Notes: generated from the letters alone by a model not told the origin. Counted from the stretch's first letter, positions 34,033 through 43,441 are shown. The stretch: 64,000 bases of DNA from Flavobacteriales bacterium (GCA_002862785.1 PKDZ01000005.1:1-64000), one strand, 5' to 3'. Program-made: numbers and translations.

Positions 34033-34934
34033 CCCTTCGCTCCTCCTTTTTCCTTGTCTGTTTGTCCTTGGCGCTCTCATGGTCAAGGAAATCGGCCGAC
34101 CAAACGGAATTCCAGCGCGAAACCCACCTCTACGCTCAGCGCGAGTCTGGGCCACTCCACCTCGATCTGCGCATCCCGGATACTGCGACCTCATCGCCCG
34201 GCGTGGTCTTCGTTCACGGGGGCGGGTTTCAGATGGGGACGCGCGACTCCGCACCCGTGACCCAGTTTCTCGATGCCTTGGCCGACGCCGGAATTCCCAG
34301 CGCGAGCATTTCCTACCGCCTGACCATGAAGGGACGCGGATTCGGCTGTGATGTCCCCATTGCAGACAAGCGCCGCGCAGTCGCCCTCGCCGGCGAGGAT
34401 CTTGAAGACGCCCTGACTTGGCTCGAAGGACAGCCGGACCGAAAGGGCTGGCCCTCCTCTTGGGTCGCCGCTGGAAGCAGTGCCGGTGCGGAAACCGCCC
34501 TGTGGTCTGGCTATGTCCACGCCCCCGACCGGTGGGCCGGTGTCCTGAGTTTTTCAGGCGCCCTCGACGCCTCGACCCACCCGCTTTCCTCTGCCCCGCC
34601 CCTGCTCGCCGTTCACGGGCAATGCGACGCGCAGGTGCCCATCGGCGCAGACCTTCACCATTTCTGTCCGGAGGACAGTCCGGGCGCTTGGGCGCTCATC
34701 GGCGGGCCGGCTTGGGCCGACTCCTTGCGCCGTGTTGCGGTGCCGGCGTCGACTTGGGTTCAATGTGGGGGGAGCCACCAAATGTGCACCACTGCGCTGT
34801 CCAACCCGATGGTGGTCGACCGCGTCATTCAATGGCTGCTACAAGACGGTGACGACGAACGGGACGTCTTGGTCGACGCCGCGGGGAACCCGCTTCAAGC
34901 GGGCCGTTCATCCTGCCCCCAGCCCTGCAATTGA
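34029..34934 (+). CDS. Exported alpha/beta-hydrolase (esterase/lipase-like)
   Basis: A 301-residue protein. The TTG at 34029 overlaps the xerD stop and gives a signal peptide (MTLRSSFFLVCLSLALSWSR); TTG starts are rare, so this is somewhat uncertain. The hydrolase fold shows the oxyanion motif VFVHGGGFQMG, the nucleophile elbow VAAGSSAGAETA, and the acid/His region LLAVHGQCDAQVP ... GGSHQMC, as in BD-FAE/acetyl-esterase families. The substrate is unknown. Its last 40 nt overlap the convergent gluQ gene. Confidence 0.85.
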   Translation: MTLRSSFFLVCLSLALSWSRKSADQTEFQRETHLYAQRESGPLHLDLRIPDTATSSPGVVFVHGGGFQMGTRDSAPVTQFLDALADAGIPSASISYRLTMKGRGFGCDVPIADKRRAVALAGEDLEDALTWLEGQPDRKGWPSSWVAAGSSAGAETALWSGYVHAPDRWAGVLSFSGALDASTHPLSSAPPLLAVHGQCDAQVPIGADLHHFCPEDSPGAWALIGGPAWADSLRRVAVPASTWVQCGGSHQMCTTALSNPMVVDRVIQWLLQDGDDERDVLVDAAGNPLQAGRSSCPQPCN

Positions 34935-35821
34935 ATCGATCCGGCAGGAACCCGGTTCCGATTCCAAATCCGGCACCCTTCCGTCAGCATCGCCCGCGAA
35001 TCCCCCGACGCCATGGAGGCCATCCACGCTTCGGACTGATCTTGGCCCAGCCACCCCCACACCGCATCCACCAGGACGCAGGCCTCGGCAACTTCCACCG
35101 GGCGGGCCAGCGTCTGCTTGCTGAGTTTCTGTCCAGCGGCATTGGTCAGAATCGGCAGGTGACCATACCGGGCGCACGGAATGGGGTCGGCCACTTTGGA
35201 CAAGGCCTCCCAGACGCGCATCTGACGGGGTGTGCTGTCCAACAAGTCCGCGCCGCGGATGACATGGGTGACCTCTTGACTCCGATCGTCCACGACCACC
35301 GCCAATTGATACGCCCAATACCCGTCGGCCCTCAACAAAGGGAAGTCCCCCAGCGTTCCTGCCTGAAATGACTGCTCGCCGAGGAATTCATCGTGCCACC
35401 CCATGGCCTCTTCCTCCAATCTGAACCTCTGCATTCGGCCTTCGACACCCGCGGCCAGCCCATCCCGGCAGGTGCCGGGGTACACCGCGTGCTCGGACCA
35501 ATCCTTGCGCGAACACCCACAGGGATAGCAGAATCCCCCCGAGGTGAGATCGGCGAGTGCGGCGCGATAAACTTCGTCTCGGGTGGATTGGAACCAGACG
35601 TCGCGGTCCCATTCGAATCCGAAGCCCTCCAGCGTGCGCAGGATGTCATCGGCCGCCCCGGCCACTTCCCTCGGTGGGTCGAGGTCCTCCATTCGAACCA
35701 GCCACTCCCCGCTGTGGTGCCGCGCATCACAAAAGGAGGCCACCGCCGCCAGGAGGCTGCCAACGTGCAGCCGTCCCGTGGGAGACGGCGCAAAGCGGCC
35801 GACATGGCCACTGCCCGACAT
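34895..35821 (-). CDS. gluQ: Glutamyl-Q tRNA(Asp) synthetase
   Basis: A 308-residue truncated GluRS paralogue lacking the anticodon-binding domain. It glutamylates queuosine in tRNA(Asp). GRFAPSPTGRLHVGSLLAAV is the HIGH-type motif, CYPCGCSRKDW plus the CRDG segment give the zinc site, VVDDRSQEVTHVIRGADLL is conserved, and QKLSKQTLA is the KMSKS-type motif. The stop/start overlap with ettA upstream (1 nt) suggests one operon. Confidence 0.95.
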   Translation of the reverse strand: MSGSGHVGRFAPSPTGRLHVGSLLAAVASFCDARHHSGEWLVRMEDLDPPREVAGAADDILRTLEGFGFEWDRDVWFQSTRDEVYRAALADLTSGGFCYPCGCSRKDWSEHAVYPGTCRDGLAAGVEGRMQRFRLEEEAMGWHDEFLGEQSFQAGTLGDFPLLRADGYWAYQLAVVVDDRSQEVTHVIRGADLLDSTPRQMRVWEALSKVADPIPCARYGHLPILTNAAGQKLSKQTLARPVEVAEACVLVDAVWGWLGQDQSEAWMASMASGDSRAMLTEGCRIWNRNRVPAGSIQLQGWGQDERPA

Positions 35822-37506
35822 CAGCGGACCAGCTTGCGGTACTTGATCCGTTTCGGACCGCTGTCGCCGAGGCGCTCCTTGCGGTTGGCCTCATACTCGG
35901 AGTAGGTCCCTTCGAACCACACGACCTGACTGTCGCCCTCGAAGGCGAGGATGTGCGTGCAGATTCGATCGAGGAACCAGCGGTCGTGGGAAATGACCAC
36001 GGCGCAGCCCGCGAAGCTCATGATGCCCTCCTCGAGGGCCCGTAGGGTGCCGACGTCGATGTCGTTCGTCGGCTCGTCCAGCAGAAGAACATTGGCCTCC
36101 GTCTTCAGGGTCATGGCCAAATGGAGGCGGTTGCGCTCTCCACCGGAGAGGATGCCGCATTTCTTCTGCTGATCGGACCCGGCGAAGTTGAACTTCGAGA
36201 CGTAGGCCCGCGAATTGACCAAACTGCCTCCAATGTCGAGCTGCTCATTGCCCCCCGACACCACTTCCCAGACCGACTTCTCAGGGTCAATTTCCTTGTG
36301 ACGCTGGTCGACATAGCCGACTTCGACGGTCTCCCCGAAGGTCACCGTGCCGCCATCGGGCTGCTCCTCTCCCATCATCATGCGGAACAGGGTCGTCTTG
36401 CCCGCTCCGTTCGGACCGATGATGCCCACGATGCCGGCGGGCGGGAGCGAGAAGCTGAGGTTTTCGATGAGCAGCTTGTCGCCAAACGCCTTCTGCAGGC
36501 CCTCGACCTCGATGACCTTGTTTCCGAGGCGCGGTCCATTGGGGATCGGAATCTCCAGGCGCGCCTCCTTCTCCTTGGTTCCCTCGGCGAGCATCGCCTC
36601 GTAGTTGTTGAGGCGGGCCTTGTTCTTGGCACGACGGCCTTTGGGGTTCTGACGCACCCAGTCCAGCTCACGCTCCAACTCCTTCCGGCGCTTGGACTCG
36701 TGCTTTTCTTCTTGGGCGAGGCGCGTGGTCTTCTGGTCCAGCCATTCGGCATAGTTGCCCTTCCACGGGATGCCCTCCCCGCGGTCCAACTCGAGAATCC
36801 AGCCGGCCACATTGTCGAGGAAGTACCGGTCGTGCGTCACGCACAGGACCGTTCCCTTATAGCGCTCGAGGTGCTGCTCGAGCCAATCGATGGTCTCGGC
36901 GTCGAGGTGGTTGGTCGGCTCGTCCAGCAGCAGCACGTCCGGAGCCTGGAGCAAGAGGCGACAGAGGGCGACCCGGCGGCGCTCACCTCCTGACAACTCA
37001 CCGATCTTCTGGTCGTCCGGCGGGCAGCGCAAGGCGTCCATGGCAATGCTCAACTTCGTGTCGAGCTCCCAAGCGTCGAGGGCATCGATGCGGTCCTGCA
37101 CGCTGGCCTGGCGGTCCATCAAGGCTTGCATCTTGTCTGGATCGTTCAGGATCTCCTCATCCATGAACTTGGCGTTGATCTCCTCGTATTCCTTGAGGAC
37201 CGCCACGATTTCCTGCGTGCCCTCCTCCACAACCTCGCGAACGGTCTTGTTCTCGTCCAATGTCGGCTCCTGCGGCAGGTAGCCGACCGTGTAGCCATCG
37301 GCCCAGACGACCTCGCCCTGATAGGCCTCGTCCAGCCCGGCGATGATCTTCATGACCGTCGACTTACCCGAGCCGTTCGTTCCGATGATGCCAATCTTGG
37401 CACCATAGTAGAAGGACAGGTAAATGTCCTTAAGGATGTGCTTACCGGTCGGGGTCGTCTTGTTGACCTTGACCATCGAAAAGATGACCTTCTTGTCGTC
37501 GCTCAT
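35821..37506 (-). CDS. ettA: ABC-F protein, energy-dependent translational throttle EttA
   Basis: A 561-residue soluble ABC-F ATPase with two nucleotide-binding domains and no membrane segment. It binds the ribosomal E site and gates entry into elongation according to ATP/ADP. Walker A motifs are GTNGSGKST (about 42) and GPNGAGKTT (about 355). Two LSGGE(R) signatures and two LLLDEPTN Walker B motifs flank the characteristic charged linker with the RRKELERELDWVRQNPKGRR segment. Its length and N-terminus (MSDDKKVIFSMVKVNKTTP) match EttA. Confidence 0.96.
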   Translation of the reverse strand: MSDDKKVIFSMVKVNKTTPTGKHILKDIYLSFYYGAKIGIIGTNGSGKSTVMKIIAGLDEAYQGEVVWADGYTVGYLPQEPTLDENKTVREVVEEGTQEIVAVLKEYEEINAKFMDEEILNDPDKMQALMDRQASVQDRIDALDAWELDTKLSIAMDALRCPPDDQKIGELSGGERRRVALCRLLLQAPDVLLLDEPTNHLDAETIDWLEQHLERYKGTVLCVTHDRYFLDNVAGWILELDRGEGIPWKGNYAEWLDQKTTRLAQEEKHESKRRKELERELDWVRQNPKGRRAKNKARLNNYEAMLAEGTKEKEARLEIPIPNGPRLGNKVIEVEGLQKAFGDKLLIENLSFSLPPAGIVGIIGPNGAGKTTLFRMMMGEEQPDGGTVTFGETVEVGYVDQRHKEIDPEKSVWEVVSGGNEQLDIGGSLVNSRAYVSKFNFAGSDQQKKCGILSGGERNRLHLAMTLKTEANVLLLDEPTNDIDVGTLRALEEGIMSFAGCAVVISHDRWFLDRICTHILAFEGDSQVVWFEGTYSEYEANRKERLGDSGPKRIKYRKLVR

Positions 37507-37535
37507 GGGTGTCGTGAATGGGACCGGGAAGGTAC

Positions 37536-38777
37536 TCAGGCCTTTCTCAGGGTCAATTCAGTGATTTCAGGGGGCATGCCAATGCGGCCTGGAAAGCCGA
37601 GCATGCCGAAACCGCGGTTGACGTGCAGGTGTTGGTTGCCTTCGGTGTAGAGTCCACCCCAACGTTTGTAGCGCAGTCGGCTCGGCGAGAATTTGATGCC
37701 GAGGGCGGGCAACTCCAGGCCCATCTGCATGCCGTGGGTGTGTCCGGACAAGGTCAATTCCACCGGCGCCTGGCCATTCATGACCTTGTCCTCCCAATGC
37801 GTGGGGTCGTGGCTGAGAAGGACCGTGGTCAACGCCGCATCCGTCCCATTCAGGGCTTGGTCAAGGTCACCGGATTGACGGAACCCCCTCCCCCAGTTCT
37901 GGACCCCGGCCAGCAGCAGCTTTTCGCCATGGATGTCCAACACTCGGTGCTCGTCGAGCAGCAAGTCGAAGCCCATCTCCTCATGGATGTCCCGGATCCG
38001 GGAGCGGACGGCTTCCCGCTCTTCATCCGTCCTGCGCGCGTAATCCGCGTAGTCGTGGTTGCCCAGGATGCTGAATTTCCCAAAGCGCCCCTCCAACGCC
38101 TTAAAACGTCCGACCCAAGGCTCGGCCTCATCGCTGTGGTCATTGACGAGGTCTCCGGTGAAGCAGAGGATGTCGGGATTCAAGGACTGAATCATGTCCA
38201 GCCCGGGCTGGACGGCCTCGAACTGGTCCATGAAACTGCCCAAGTGGGCATCGGAGATCTGAACGATGCGCAGACCGTCGAGTCGATCCGGCAGGCCCGT
38301 CATCGGCACCTCATGCCGGCGAATGTGATAGCCGTGGCGTCCGCGGGTCATGCCGTTGGCAAATGCGGCAAACAGCAATCCCGCCGCGGCCTGCCCTGTT
38401 ACTGTGATGAACGATCGCCGAGGGACATCCGCCCGGTGGTCGGACCCGGTGACAGCCCATTGGCCCCAGTATCGGATGCCCTCCAACATTTCCACGCCAC
38501 AGAGGAACAGCTTGGGCACCACCAGCGAAATGAGCACGGCATGGGTCAACAAGAGCCAACCGATGCTGAACTCCCGCCAGTGTGGCCATCGAATGAAGTA
38601 GACCAACGTCCAGACGTACTGGACGAGGGTGACGATGCGCCACCCCCACCGAATCTGCTCGAAGCGGGCGTTTCCTGCCCACATCCGGTTCACGTTGCGC
38701 CAGGCACCCCATTCAATGAGGCTGATGATGCCCAGAAGAATGGCAGAGGTCAGCAGAATCCGGGCAATCGAGGGCAT
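37536..38777 (-). CDS. Membrane-anchored calcineurin-like metallophosphoesterase
   Basis: A 413-residue protein with four hydrophobic segments in the first 150 residues. A TAT-like RRSFITVTGQAAAGLLFAAF stretch near 122-141 is followed by a phosphoesterase domain. Metal motifs are VQISDAHLGS (DxH), CFTGDLVND (GD), ILGNHDYAD (GNHD), LLSHDPTHW and SGHTHGMQMG (GHxH). The layout resembles YkoQ/YaeI-type enzymes such as lipid or UDP-diacylglucosamine phosphoesterases, but the substrate is not determinable. TATTTTCG lies 4 nt upstream of the ATG. ettA follows after 29 nt. Confidence 0.92.
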   Translation of the reverse strand: MPSIARILLTSAILLGIISLIEWGAWRNVNRMWAGNARFEQIRWGWRIVTLVQYVWTLVYFIRWPHWREFSIGWLLLTHAVLISLVVPKLFLCGVEMLEGIRYWGQWAVTGSDHRADVPRRSFITVTGQAAAGLLFAAFANGMTRGRHGYHIRRHEVPMTGLPDRLDGLRIVQISDAHLGSFMDQFEAVQPGLDMIQSLNPDILCFTGDLVNDHSDEAEPWVGRFKALEGRFGKFSILGNHDYADYARRTDEEREAVRSRIRDIHEEMGFDLLLDEHRVLDIHGEKLLLAGVQNWGRGFRQSGDLDQALNGTDAALTTVLLSHDPTHWEDKVMNGQAPVELTLSGHTHGMQMGLELPALGIKFSPSRLRYKRWGGLYTEGNQHLHVNRGFGMLGFPGRIGMPPEITELTLRKA

Positions 38778-38781
38778 GGTG

Positions 38782-38789
38782 CGAAAATA
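38782..38789 (-). promoter_or_regulatory. -7 element abutting the phosphoesterase start
   Basis: Minus-strand TATTTTCG, then CACC, then ATG at 38777: one mismatch to TAnnTTTG with 4-nt spacing. Confidence 0.5.
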
Positions 38790-38839
38790 ACCACCGAACG
38801 CCTCCGCGGTTCCCGATTGGCTCCGGTTAGGAAACGGCC

Positions 38840-39571
38840 TCAGCGGTGCTCCCGACGCAAGGCCTCGCGTGCCTCTTGAACGGCGAAGCCTCCCTCATGG
38901 AATGTAGAGCCCAATCCAGAGCCAGGATGCAGGTGAAGCCAGTGGGTGACCGCCCCCGAGGCTGCCACCGCATCGAGGTCGTGCGATGCGAGCACCACGA
39001 TTGTGCCAGACGTCCGACAGTGGTGGAGCTGGCTCAGGATGTCTTCCTTTCCGACCACATCCAGGAAGGCCGTGGGTTCGTCGAGCACCATCACCTCCCT
39101 GCCTTGCAGGGCGGCCCGGGCCACCATGACCCGCTGGGCCATTCCATCACTTAGATGGTCCAACCTGCGGTCCGCCCAGACGGCGATTCCAGCCCGTTTC
39201 ATGCCGTCCTCCACAGAAGATCGGTCGACGGGAAGGCCCGCCGCCCTCAAGGCCAGCTCCATCGTAGCCCGGACGGTGATCCCCGCATGGCGAGGCGGTG
39301 TCGAGGTCACGAGGGACATCCTCGCCGCCCGGTCTCGCGGTCGCAATTCGGCCACCTGGTCCTCACCGAGCCACACCTCTCCTTGGGCGGGTGGCAACAG
39401 GGACATGATGGTCTGGAGCAGGGTGGATTTTCCAGCGCCATTGCGGCCGACCACCACCAGGAAGTCTCCCGGGCTGAGGGCCGCGTTGATCCGCATGCCC
39501 TTGAGGTCGGGCCTGGCCAACTCCAGATGGTGAAGGGTCAACCCCTCCCGGCTGGTCGGTTCCGTCTTCAT
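38840..39571 (-). CDS. ABC transporter ATP-binding protein, FecE/BtuD class
   Basis: A 243-residue importer ATPase. Walker A is GRNGAGKST (42-50), Walker B MVLDEPTAFLD, and the switch His lies in VVLASHDLDAVA. The ABC signature is LSDGMAQRV in place of LSGGQ, a common FecE/BtuD-type variant with Asp at position 3. The ATG overlaps the permease stop (ATGA). With the two upstream genes it forms a complete type II importer for iron chelate, haem or corrinoid. Confidence 0.94.
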   Translation of the reverse strand: MKTEPTSREGLTLHHLELARPDLKGMRINAALSPGDFLVVVGRNGAGKSTLLQTIMSLLPPAQGEVWLGEDQVAELRPRDRAARMSLVTSTPPRHAGITVRATMELALRAAGLPVDRSSVEDGMKRAGIAVWADRRLDHLSDGMAQRVMVARAALQGREVMVLDEPTAFLDVVGKEDILSQLHHCRTSGTIVVLASHDLDAVAASGAVTHWLHLHPGSGLGSTFHEGGFAVQEAREALRREHR

Positions 39572-40554
39572 CGGGCGGTGGATTCAGAGCGGCGCAGCAG
39601 AAGCCACAAGACGACGGGAGCCCCCACCATGCTGAGGACGGCATTCAGTGGAATCGCGGTGAACCGGACGGTCCAATCCGCAAACAGGGCCAGCACCATG
39701 CCCATCAGCAGGACCGGGGCAATCAGGGACCCTGCGCCGTGCTGCCGATACAGGATGCGGACGAGATGAGGCGTGGCCAGCCCGAGAAAGGCCACGGGAC
39801 CGCACCACGCCGTGACCAAGGCGGCCAGGGCTCCGGTCATGGCGAGGATGCCGTACGTCAGACCGCGCTCATTGACCCCCATGGAGCGGGCCGTGAGGGA
39901 GCCCAGCATCCACATGTCAAAGTCATGCCGGTGACGGATGGACCACAACGCCGCGATCAGGAGCACGGCGGCGAGGACCAGAACGCCGGACCAGGACGCA
40001 TGGCCGAAGGACCCCATTCCCCAGACCACGAAAGCCTGCAGGGCACCCGCCTCGGCGCCCGCCTGAAGGACGGTCACCAGGGCGCCGGTGAGGTAGCCAA
40101 TCATCAGGCCGAAGATCAACAAGGCCGAGCGGGAGCGGAACCAGCCGATGACGGCCCCGAGAAGCAGCATCACTGCCCACGACCCGACCAGCGCGCCGGC
40201 CACTGTACCCACGACACCGAGGCCAGCGCCCATCGCCACGCCCCCGAGCGACACGAGGGCCACACCCAAGGTCGCCCCGGAGGTGACCCCGAGGACGCTG
40301 GGCCCGGCGAGGGGATTCTTGAAGTAGGTCTGCATCAGCAAACCGGCCAACGCCAGGGCGCCGCCCGACAGCACCGCCATGCACAACCTCGGCAAGCGCA
40401 AATCCCAGAGGATGGTGCCAGCCACCCCCTGTCGGTCAAACAAGGCCGTCCATTGCTCGTCCGGAGAGAGACCGGCCGGACCTGAGAAAAGGCCCACCGC
40501 GAACAGCATGGCGCCCAGAACGCCGAGGACTGCGGAGATGGTGCGCTTCCTCAT
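39568..40554 (-). CDS. FecCD-family ABC permease
   Basis: A 328-residue membrane protein with about ten spans and the FecCD/BtuC signature regions: LRLPRLCMAVLSGGALALAG, MQTYFKNPLAGPSVLGVTSG, FVVWGMGSFGHASW and the C-terminal CGPVAFLGLATPHLVRILY. It forms the transmembrane channel of the importer. The start was chosen at MRKRTISAVLG, which overlaps the stop of the binding-protein gene (ATGA). The substrate is Fe-siderophore, haem or B12. Confidence 0.95.
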   Translation of the reverse strand: MRKRTISAVLGVLGAMLFAVGLFSGPAGLSPDEQWTALFDRQGVAGTILWDLRLPRLCMAVLSGGALALAGLLMQTYFKNPLAGPSVLGVTSGATLGVALVSLGGVAMGAGLGVVGTVAGALVGSWAVMLLLGAVIGWFRSRSALLIFGLMIGYLTGALVTVLQAGAEAGALQAFVVWGMGSFGHASWSGVLVLAAVLLIAALWSIRHRHDFDMWMLGSLTARSMGVNERGLTYGILAMTGALAALVTAWCGPVAFLGLATPHLVRILYRQHGAGSLIAPVLLMGMVLALFADWTVRFTAIPLNAVLSMVGAPVVLWLLLRRSESTAR

Positions 40555-41696
40555 GGTGTCGTGGGCTGGAAGTAGACGAAATCGCGGCGGCCACTGGACG
40601 GATGGAGCAGATGAACCAAATCGGCCAGCATCTCGTGGGGCTCCAGGATTGCCTGACCGAAATAGTCGACTTCGGCGGTGTTGCAGTGGAACAACACCTG
40701 GCCTTCCACATCGAACCAAGGAGCCTCGTTCCTGGCATCCGAAACAGTCCATCCTTCGGGGGCATGGACCACTTTTCCGAAGGCATCACATTCCGCGGCA
40801 AACAAGGCACACTGCTCGGCTTCCACCTCGTAATTCGGCCCCACTCGGTTCAATCCCAGCGCTTCGGCCCGCTTGGGGTCGAAGGCGTATTCGCCCCCCG
40901 CATCGGCAATGAGCCGCGCCACGAGTCCATCCCCCGCCGGCGCGGTCCATTTGCCGCCTTTCGAACTCCCGGTGAAGACAATGGGCCTCCCCTCCTTCTC
41001 CGCCGCGCTCATCGCGGTGGCTCTAGCTTGGAGATAGGCCGACTCCACCCGGTGGAAGACGGCATCCGCCTCTTTCATGCGGCCCGTCAACCATCCGAAG
41101 ACCTTGACAAACTCCGCCCTCCCGAGTGGATGGGCCTCTGCGTATTCCGCCATGGCCATCACGGGGATCCCCGTGCGCTGGGTCAACCCCTTCATCGGGT
41201 CTCCGAAGGGATAGGACGTCAAGACATCTGCCCCACTGATGAGCAGCACCTCTTCATCCAGTCCGGCATCCCCGCCCAGGTCGACCGGATTGGTGCCTGA
41301 ATCCGCTTCGATCCGGCTCAGGTACCCGCTCGCCACCCAATGGTCCGCGGCCTCGACGGCACGGACAAATGGCACGTGCGTCGTGGACCAGGTCGCCAGT
41401 TCGAGGTCAGCGGAAACGGGGAGACCGATGCAGTCGGTGCACGGCGCGGGAACCGGGCCCTGCACCCATCGGGTGGTGTCTCCGTCATGCGCCAGCCACA
41501 GGATGGTCCCCTGAGCCTCGAAGCCGAACCCTCTCGCCCACCGGACGGTCGATGAATCCATGGCGGGGTCGAGGGCGCGTTCTGAAATCGGAGTCGGCTC
41601 CTGTTCTGCGGCAGGTTGGCCGCAACCCGACAGTCCTATGGCCATCCCCGCCAGCAGGGCAATCGCGATCGGGAACAGAATGCGGGAGGTCCTCAT
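40551..41696 (-). CDS. Periplasmic-binding lipoprotein of a FecB/BtuF-type importer
   Basis: A 381-residue lipoprotein (signal MRTSRILFPIAIALLAGMAI, lipobox LSGC) with the helical-backbone binding fold: PFVRAVEAADHWVASGYLSR, EEVLLISGADVLTSYPFG, GIPVMAMAEYAEAHPLGRAE and KEGRPIVFTGSSKGGKWTAP. A five-Cys pattern (PCTDC; CALFAAEC) is unusual for this fold. It captures the ligand and docks on the permease. A perfect TACTTTTG element lies 39 nt upstream. The operon is binding protein, permease, ATPase. Confidence 0.9.
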   Translation of the reverse strand: MRTSRILFPIAIALLAGMAIGLSGCGQPAAEQEPTPISERALDPAMDSSTVRWARGFGFEAQGTILWLAHDGDTTRWVQGPVPAPCTDCIGLPVSADLELATWSTTHVPFVRAVEAADHWVASGYLSRIEADSGTNPVDLGGDAGLDEEVLLISGADVLTSYPFGDPMKGLTQRTGIPVMAMAEYAEAHPLGRAEFVKVFGWLTGRMKEADAVFHRVESAYLQARATAMSAAEKEGRPIVFTGSSKGGKWTAPAGDGLVARLIADAGGEYAFDPKRAEALGLNRVGPNYEVEAEQCALFAAECDAFGKVVHAPEGWTVSDARNEAPWFDVEGQVLFHCNTAEVDYFGQAILEPHEMLADLVHLLHPSSGRRDFVYFQPTTP

Positions 41697-41735
41697 GATG
41701 CCAACGCCGGGCGGAGTGAAACCCGGGGCGCCCTT

Positions 41736-41743
41736 CAAAAGTA
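41736..41743 (-). promoter_or_regulatory. -7 element of the ABC importer operon
   Basis: Minus-strand TACTTTTG is a perfect TAnnTTTG match, 39 nt before the lipoprotein ATG. The leader is too short for a cobalamin riboswitch. Confidence 0.5.
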
Positions 41744-41761
41744 CACGGGGACGCGAGGCCG

Positions 41762-41769
41762 TACCTTGG
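41762..41769 (+). promoter_or_regulatory. -7 element of the carboxylase gene
   Basis: TACCTTGG has one mismatch to the consensus and lies 22 nt before the ATG at 41792. It is divergent from the importer promoter 18 bp away. Confidence 0.4.
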
Positions 41770-41791
41770 GAACGACCCGCAATGACCGGAC

Positions 41792-43438
41792 ATGCCTGTA
41801 TCTCCTGAAGAAATCGAACTGCAGCGCAGGGTGGACGCAATGAAGCTGAAGCTATCCGAACTCGACCATCGGCTCCAGCAAGCGCGACAAGGTGGCGGTC
41901 CCAAGCGGATGGCCAAAGAGCACGCCAAGGGCAAGCTCACCGCCCAGGAACGGCTCGATTTACTCCTCGACGAAGGCGCGCCCCGCCTGGAAATTGGAGG
42001 GTTGGCTGGCGACGGCATGTACGCTGAGCATGGAGGCTGTCCCGGAGGCGGCTGTGCGCTGGTCATCGGCCATGTGTCCGGGGTCCGATGCATCGTGATT
42101 GCCAACGACGCCACCGTCAAGGCCGGCGCCTGGTTCCCCATCACTGGCAAGAAGCACCTTCGGGCCCAGGAGCTCGCTTTCGAACTCCACTTGCCCATCC
42201 TCTACCTCGTGGACAGCGCAGGGGTCTACCTGCCGATGCAGGATGAAATCTTCCCCGACAAGGAGCATTTCGGCCGCATCTTCCGGAACAACGCCAAGCT
42301 CAGTGCCGCGGGCATTCCCCAGCTCGCCGCCGTCATGGGCAGCTGTGTCGCGGGCGGCGCCTACCTGCCCATCATGAGCGACGAGAGCATCATTGTGCGG
42401 GGCACGGGAAGCATTTTCCTTGCGGGTCCCTATTTGGTGCGCGCCGCCATTGGAGAGGAGGTTGACGCCGAGACCTTGGGCGGAGCCGACATGCACGGCA
42501 GCATCTCTGGCGTGGTCGACCATGTCGTCGACAACGACCGTGACGCCATCGCCCTCCTGCGTGAATTGACCGCCCACAGGGCAGACCGCCCCGTGGTTCG
42601 GGCCTACGGCAGGGACACCCCAGAAGCCCCCGAACTCGATGAAGAGCAGCTGCTCGGCGTTCTCCCTGAATCGCGTCGGGAGCCCTACGACGCCCGCACG
42701 CTGTTTCGCGGCCTGCTCGACGGCGGTGAGTTCACGGAATTCAAGAAGGACTTCGGCAAGACCCTCCTCTGTGCCACGGGCAAAATCGATGGATGGAAGG
42801 TCGGCGTGGTCGCCAACCAGCGCATGCTTGTGAAAAGCGCCAAATCCGGCACCCAGTTCGGCGGGGTCATCTACTCCGACAGTGCGGACAAAGCCGCCCG
42901 GTTCATCATGAACTGCAACCAAAAGGGCTTGCCCCTCGTGTTCCTTCAGGACGTCACCGGCTTCATGGTCGGGTCCAAGAGCGAGCAGGGCGGCATCATC
43001 AAGGACGGAGCGAAGCTGGTCAATGCGATGGCCAATTCCTCCGTCCCGAAGTTCACCGTCGTCGTCGGCAACAGCTATGGCGCGGGGAATTATGCCCTGT
43101 GCGGCAAGGCCTATGACCCCAAGCTCATGGTCGCCTGGCCGACCGCTGAACTCGCCGTGATGGGCGGCGCCCAAGCTGCTGGGGTGCTGCTCCAGATTGA
43201 GGTCGCCCGGCGCAAGAAGGCCGGTGAAGACATTTCTTCCGAACAAGAAGTGGCCTTGCGGGCCGACATTGAGAAGCGATACGCCGAACAGGTTTCGCCC
43301 TACTACGCTGCCGCCCGACTGTGGGTCGACGCCATCATCGATCCCCGTGAGACGCGAACGTGGATTTCAGAAGGCCTCGCCGCCCTCGACGGGGCACCCG
43401 CCGAACCGCCATTCCGTACCGGGGTCATCCAGACCTGA
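41792..43438 (+). CDS. Acyl-CoA carboxylase, carboxyltransferase (beta) subunit
   Basis: A 548-residue biotin-dependent carboxyltransferase of the propionyl/methylcrotonyl-CoA carboxylase family. The crotonase-like halves contain GHVSGVRCIVIANDATVKAG, LVDSAGVYLPMQDEIFPD, the first oxyanion region MGSCVAGGAYLPIMSD, and in the C-half FLQDVTGFMVGSKSEQGG, GNSYGAGNYALCGKAYDP and WPTAELAVMGGAQAAGVL. The AGVYLPMQDEIFPD block favours methylcrotonyl-CoA or a related branched acyl-CoA (leucine catabolism). No biotin-carrier/alpha-subunit gene is in the window, so it must be encoded elsewhere. Confidence 0.94.
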   Translation: MPVSPEEIELQRRVDAMKLKLSELDHRLQQARQGGGPKRMAKEHAKGKLTAQERLDLLLDEGAPRLEIGGLAGDGMYAEHGGCPGGGCALVIGHVSGVRCIVIANDATVKAGAWFPITGKKHLRAQELAFELHLPILYLVDSAGVYLPMQDEIFPDKEHFGRIFRNNAKLSAAGIPQLAAVMGSCVAGGAYLPIMSDESIIVRGTGSIFLAGPYLVRAAIGEEVDAETLGGADMHGSISGVVDHVVDNDRDAIALLRELTAHRADRPVVRAYGRDTPEAPELDEEQLLGVLPESRREPYDARTLFRGLLDGGEFTEFKKDFGKTLLCATGKIDGWKVGVVANQRMLVKSAKSGTQFGGVIYSDSADKAARFIMNCNQKGLPLVFLQDVTGFMVGSKSEQGGIIKDGAKLVNAMANSSVPKFTVVVGNSYGAGNYALCGKAYDPKLMVAWPTAELAVMGGAQAAGVLLQIEVARRKKAGEDISSEQEVALRADIEKRYAEQVSPYYAAARLWVDAIIDPRETRTWISEGLAALDGAPAEPPFRTGVIQT

Positions 43439-43441
43439 ACG

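Noticed and set aside
41697..41791. Possible cobalamin riboswitch upstream of the ABC importer
   Set aside because: The predicted leader is only 39 nt and the whole divergent gap is 95 nt, too short for the known B12 riboswitch, and no B12-box-like sequence was seen.
41960..43246. A 428-codon minus-strand frame opposite the acyl-CoA carboxylase gene
   Set aside because: Antisense of a conserved carboxyltransferase; no motif of its own.
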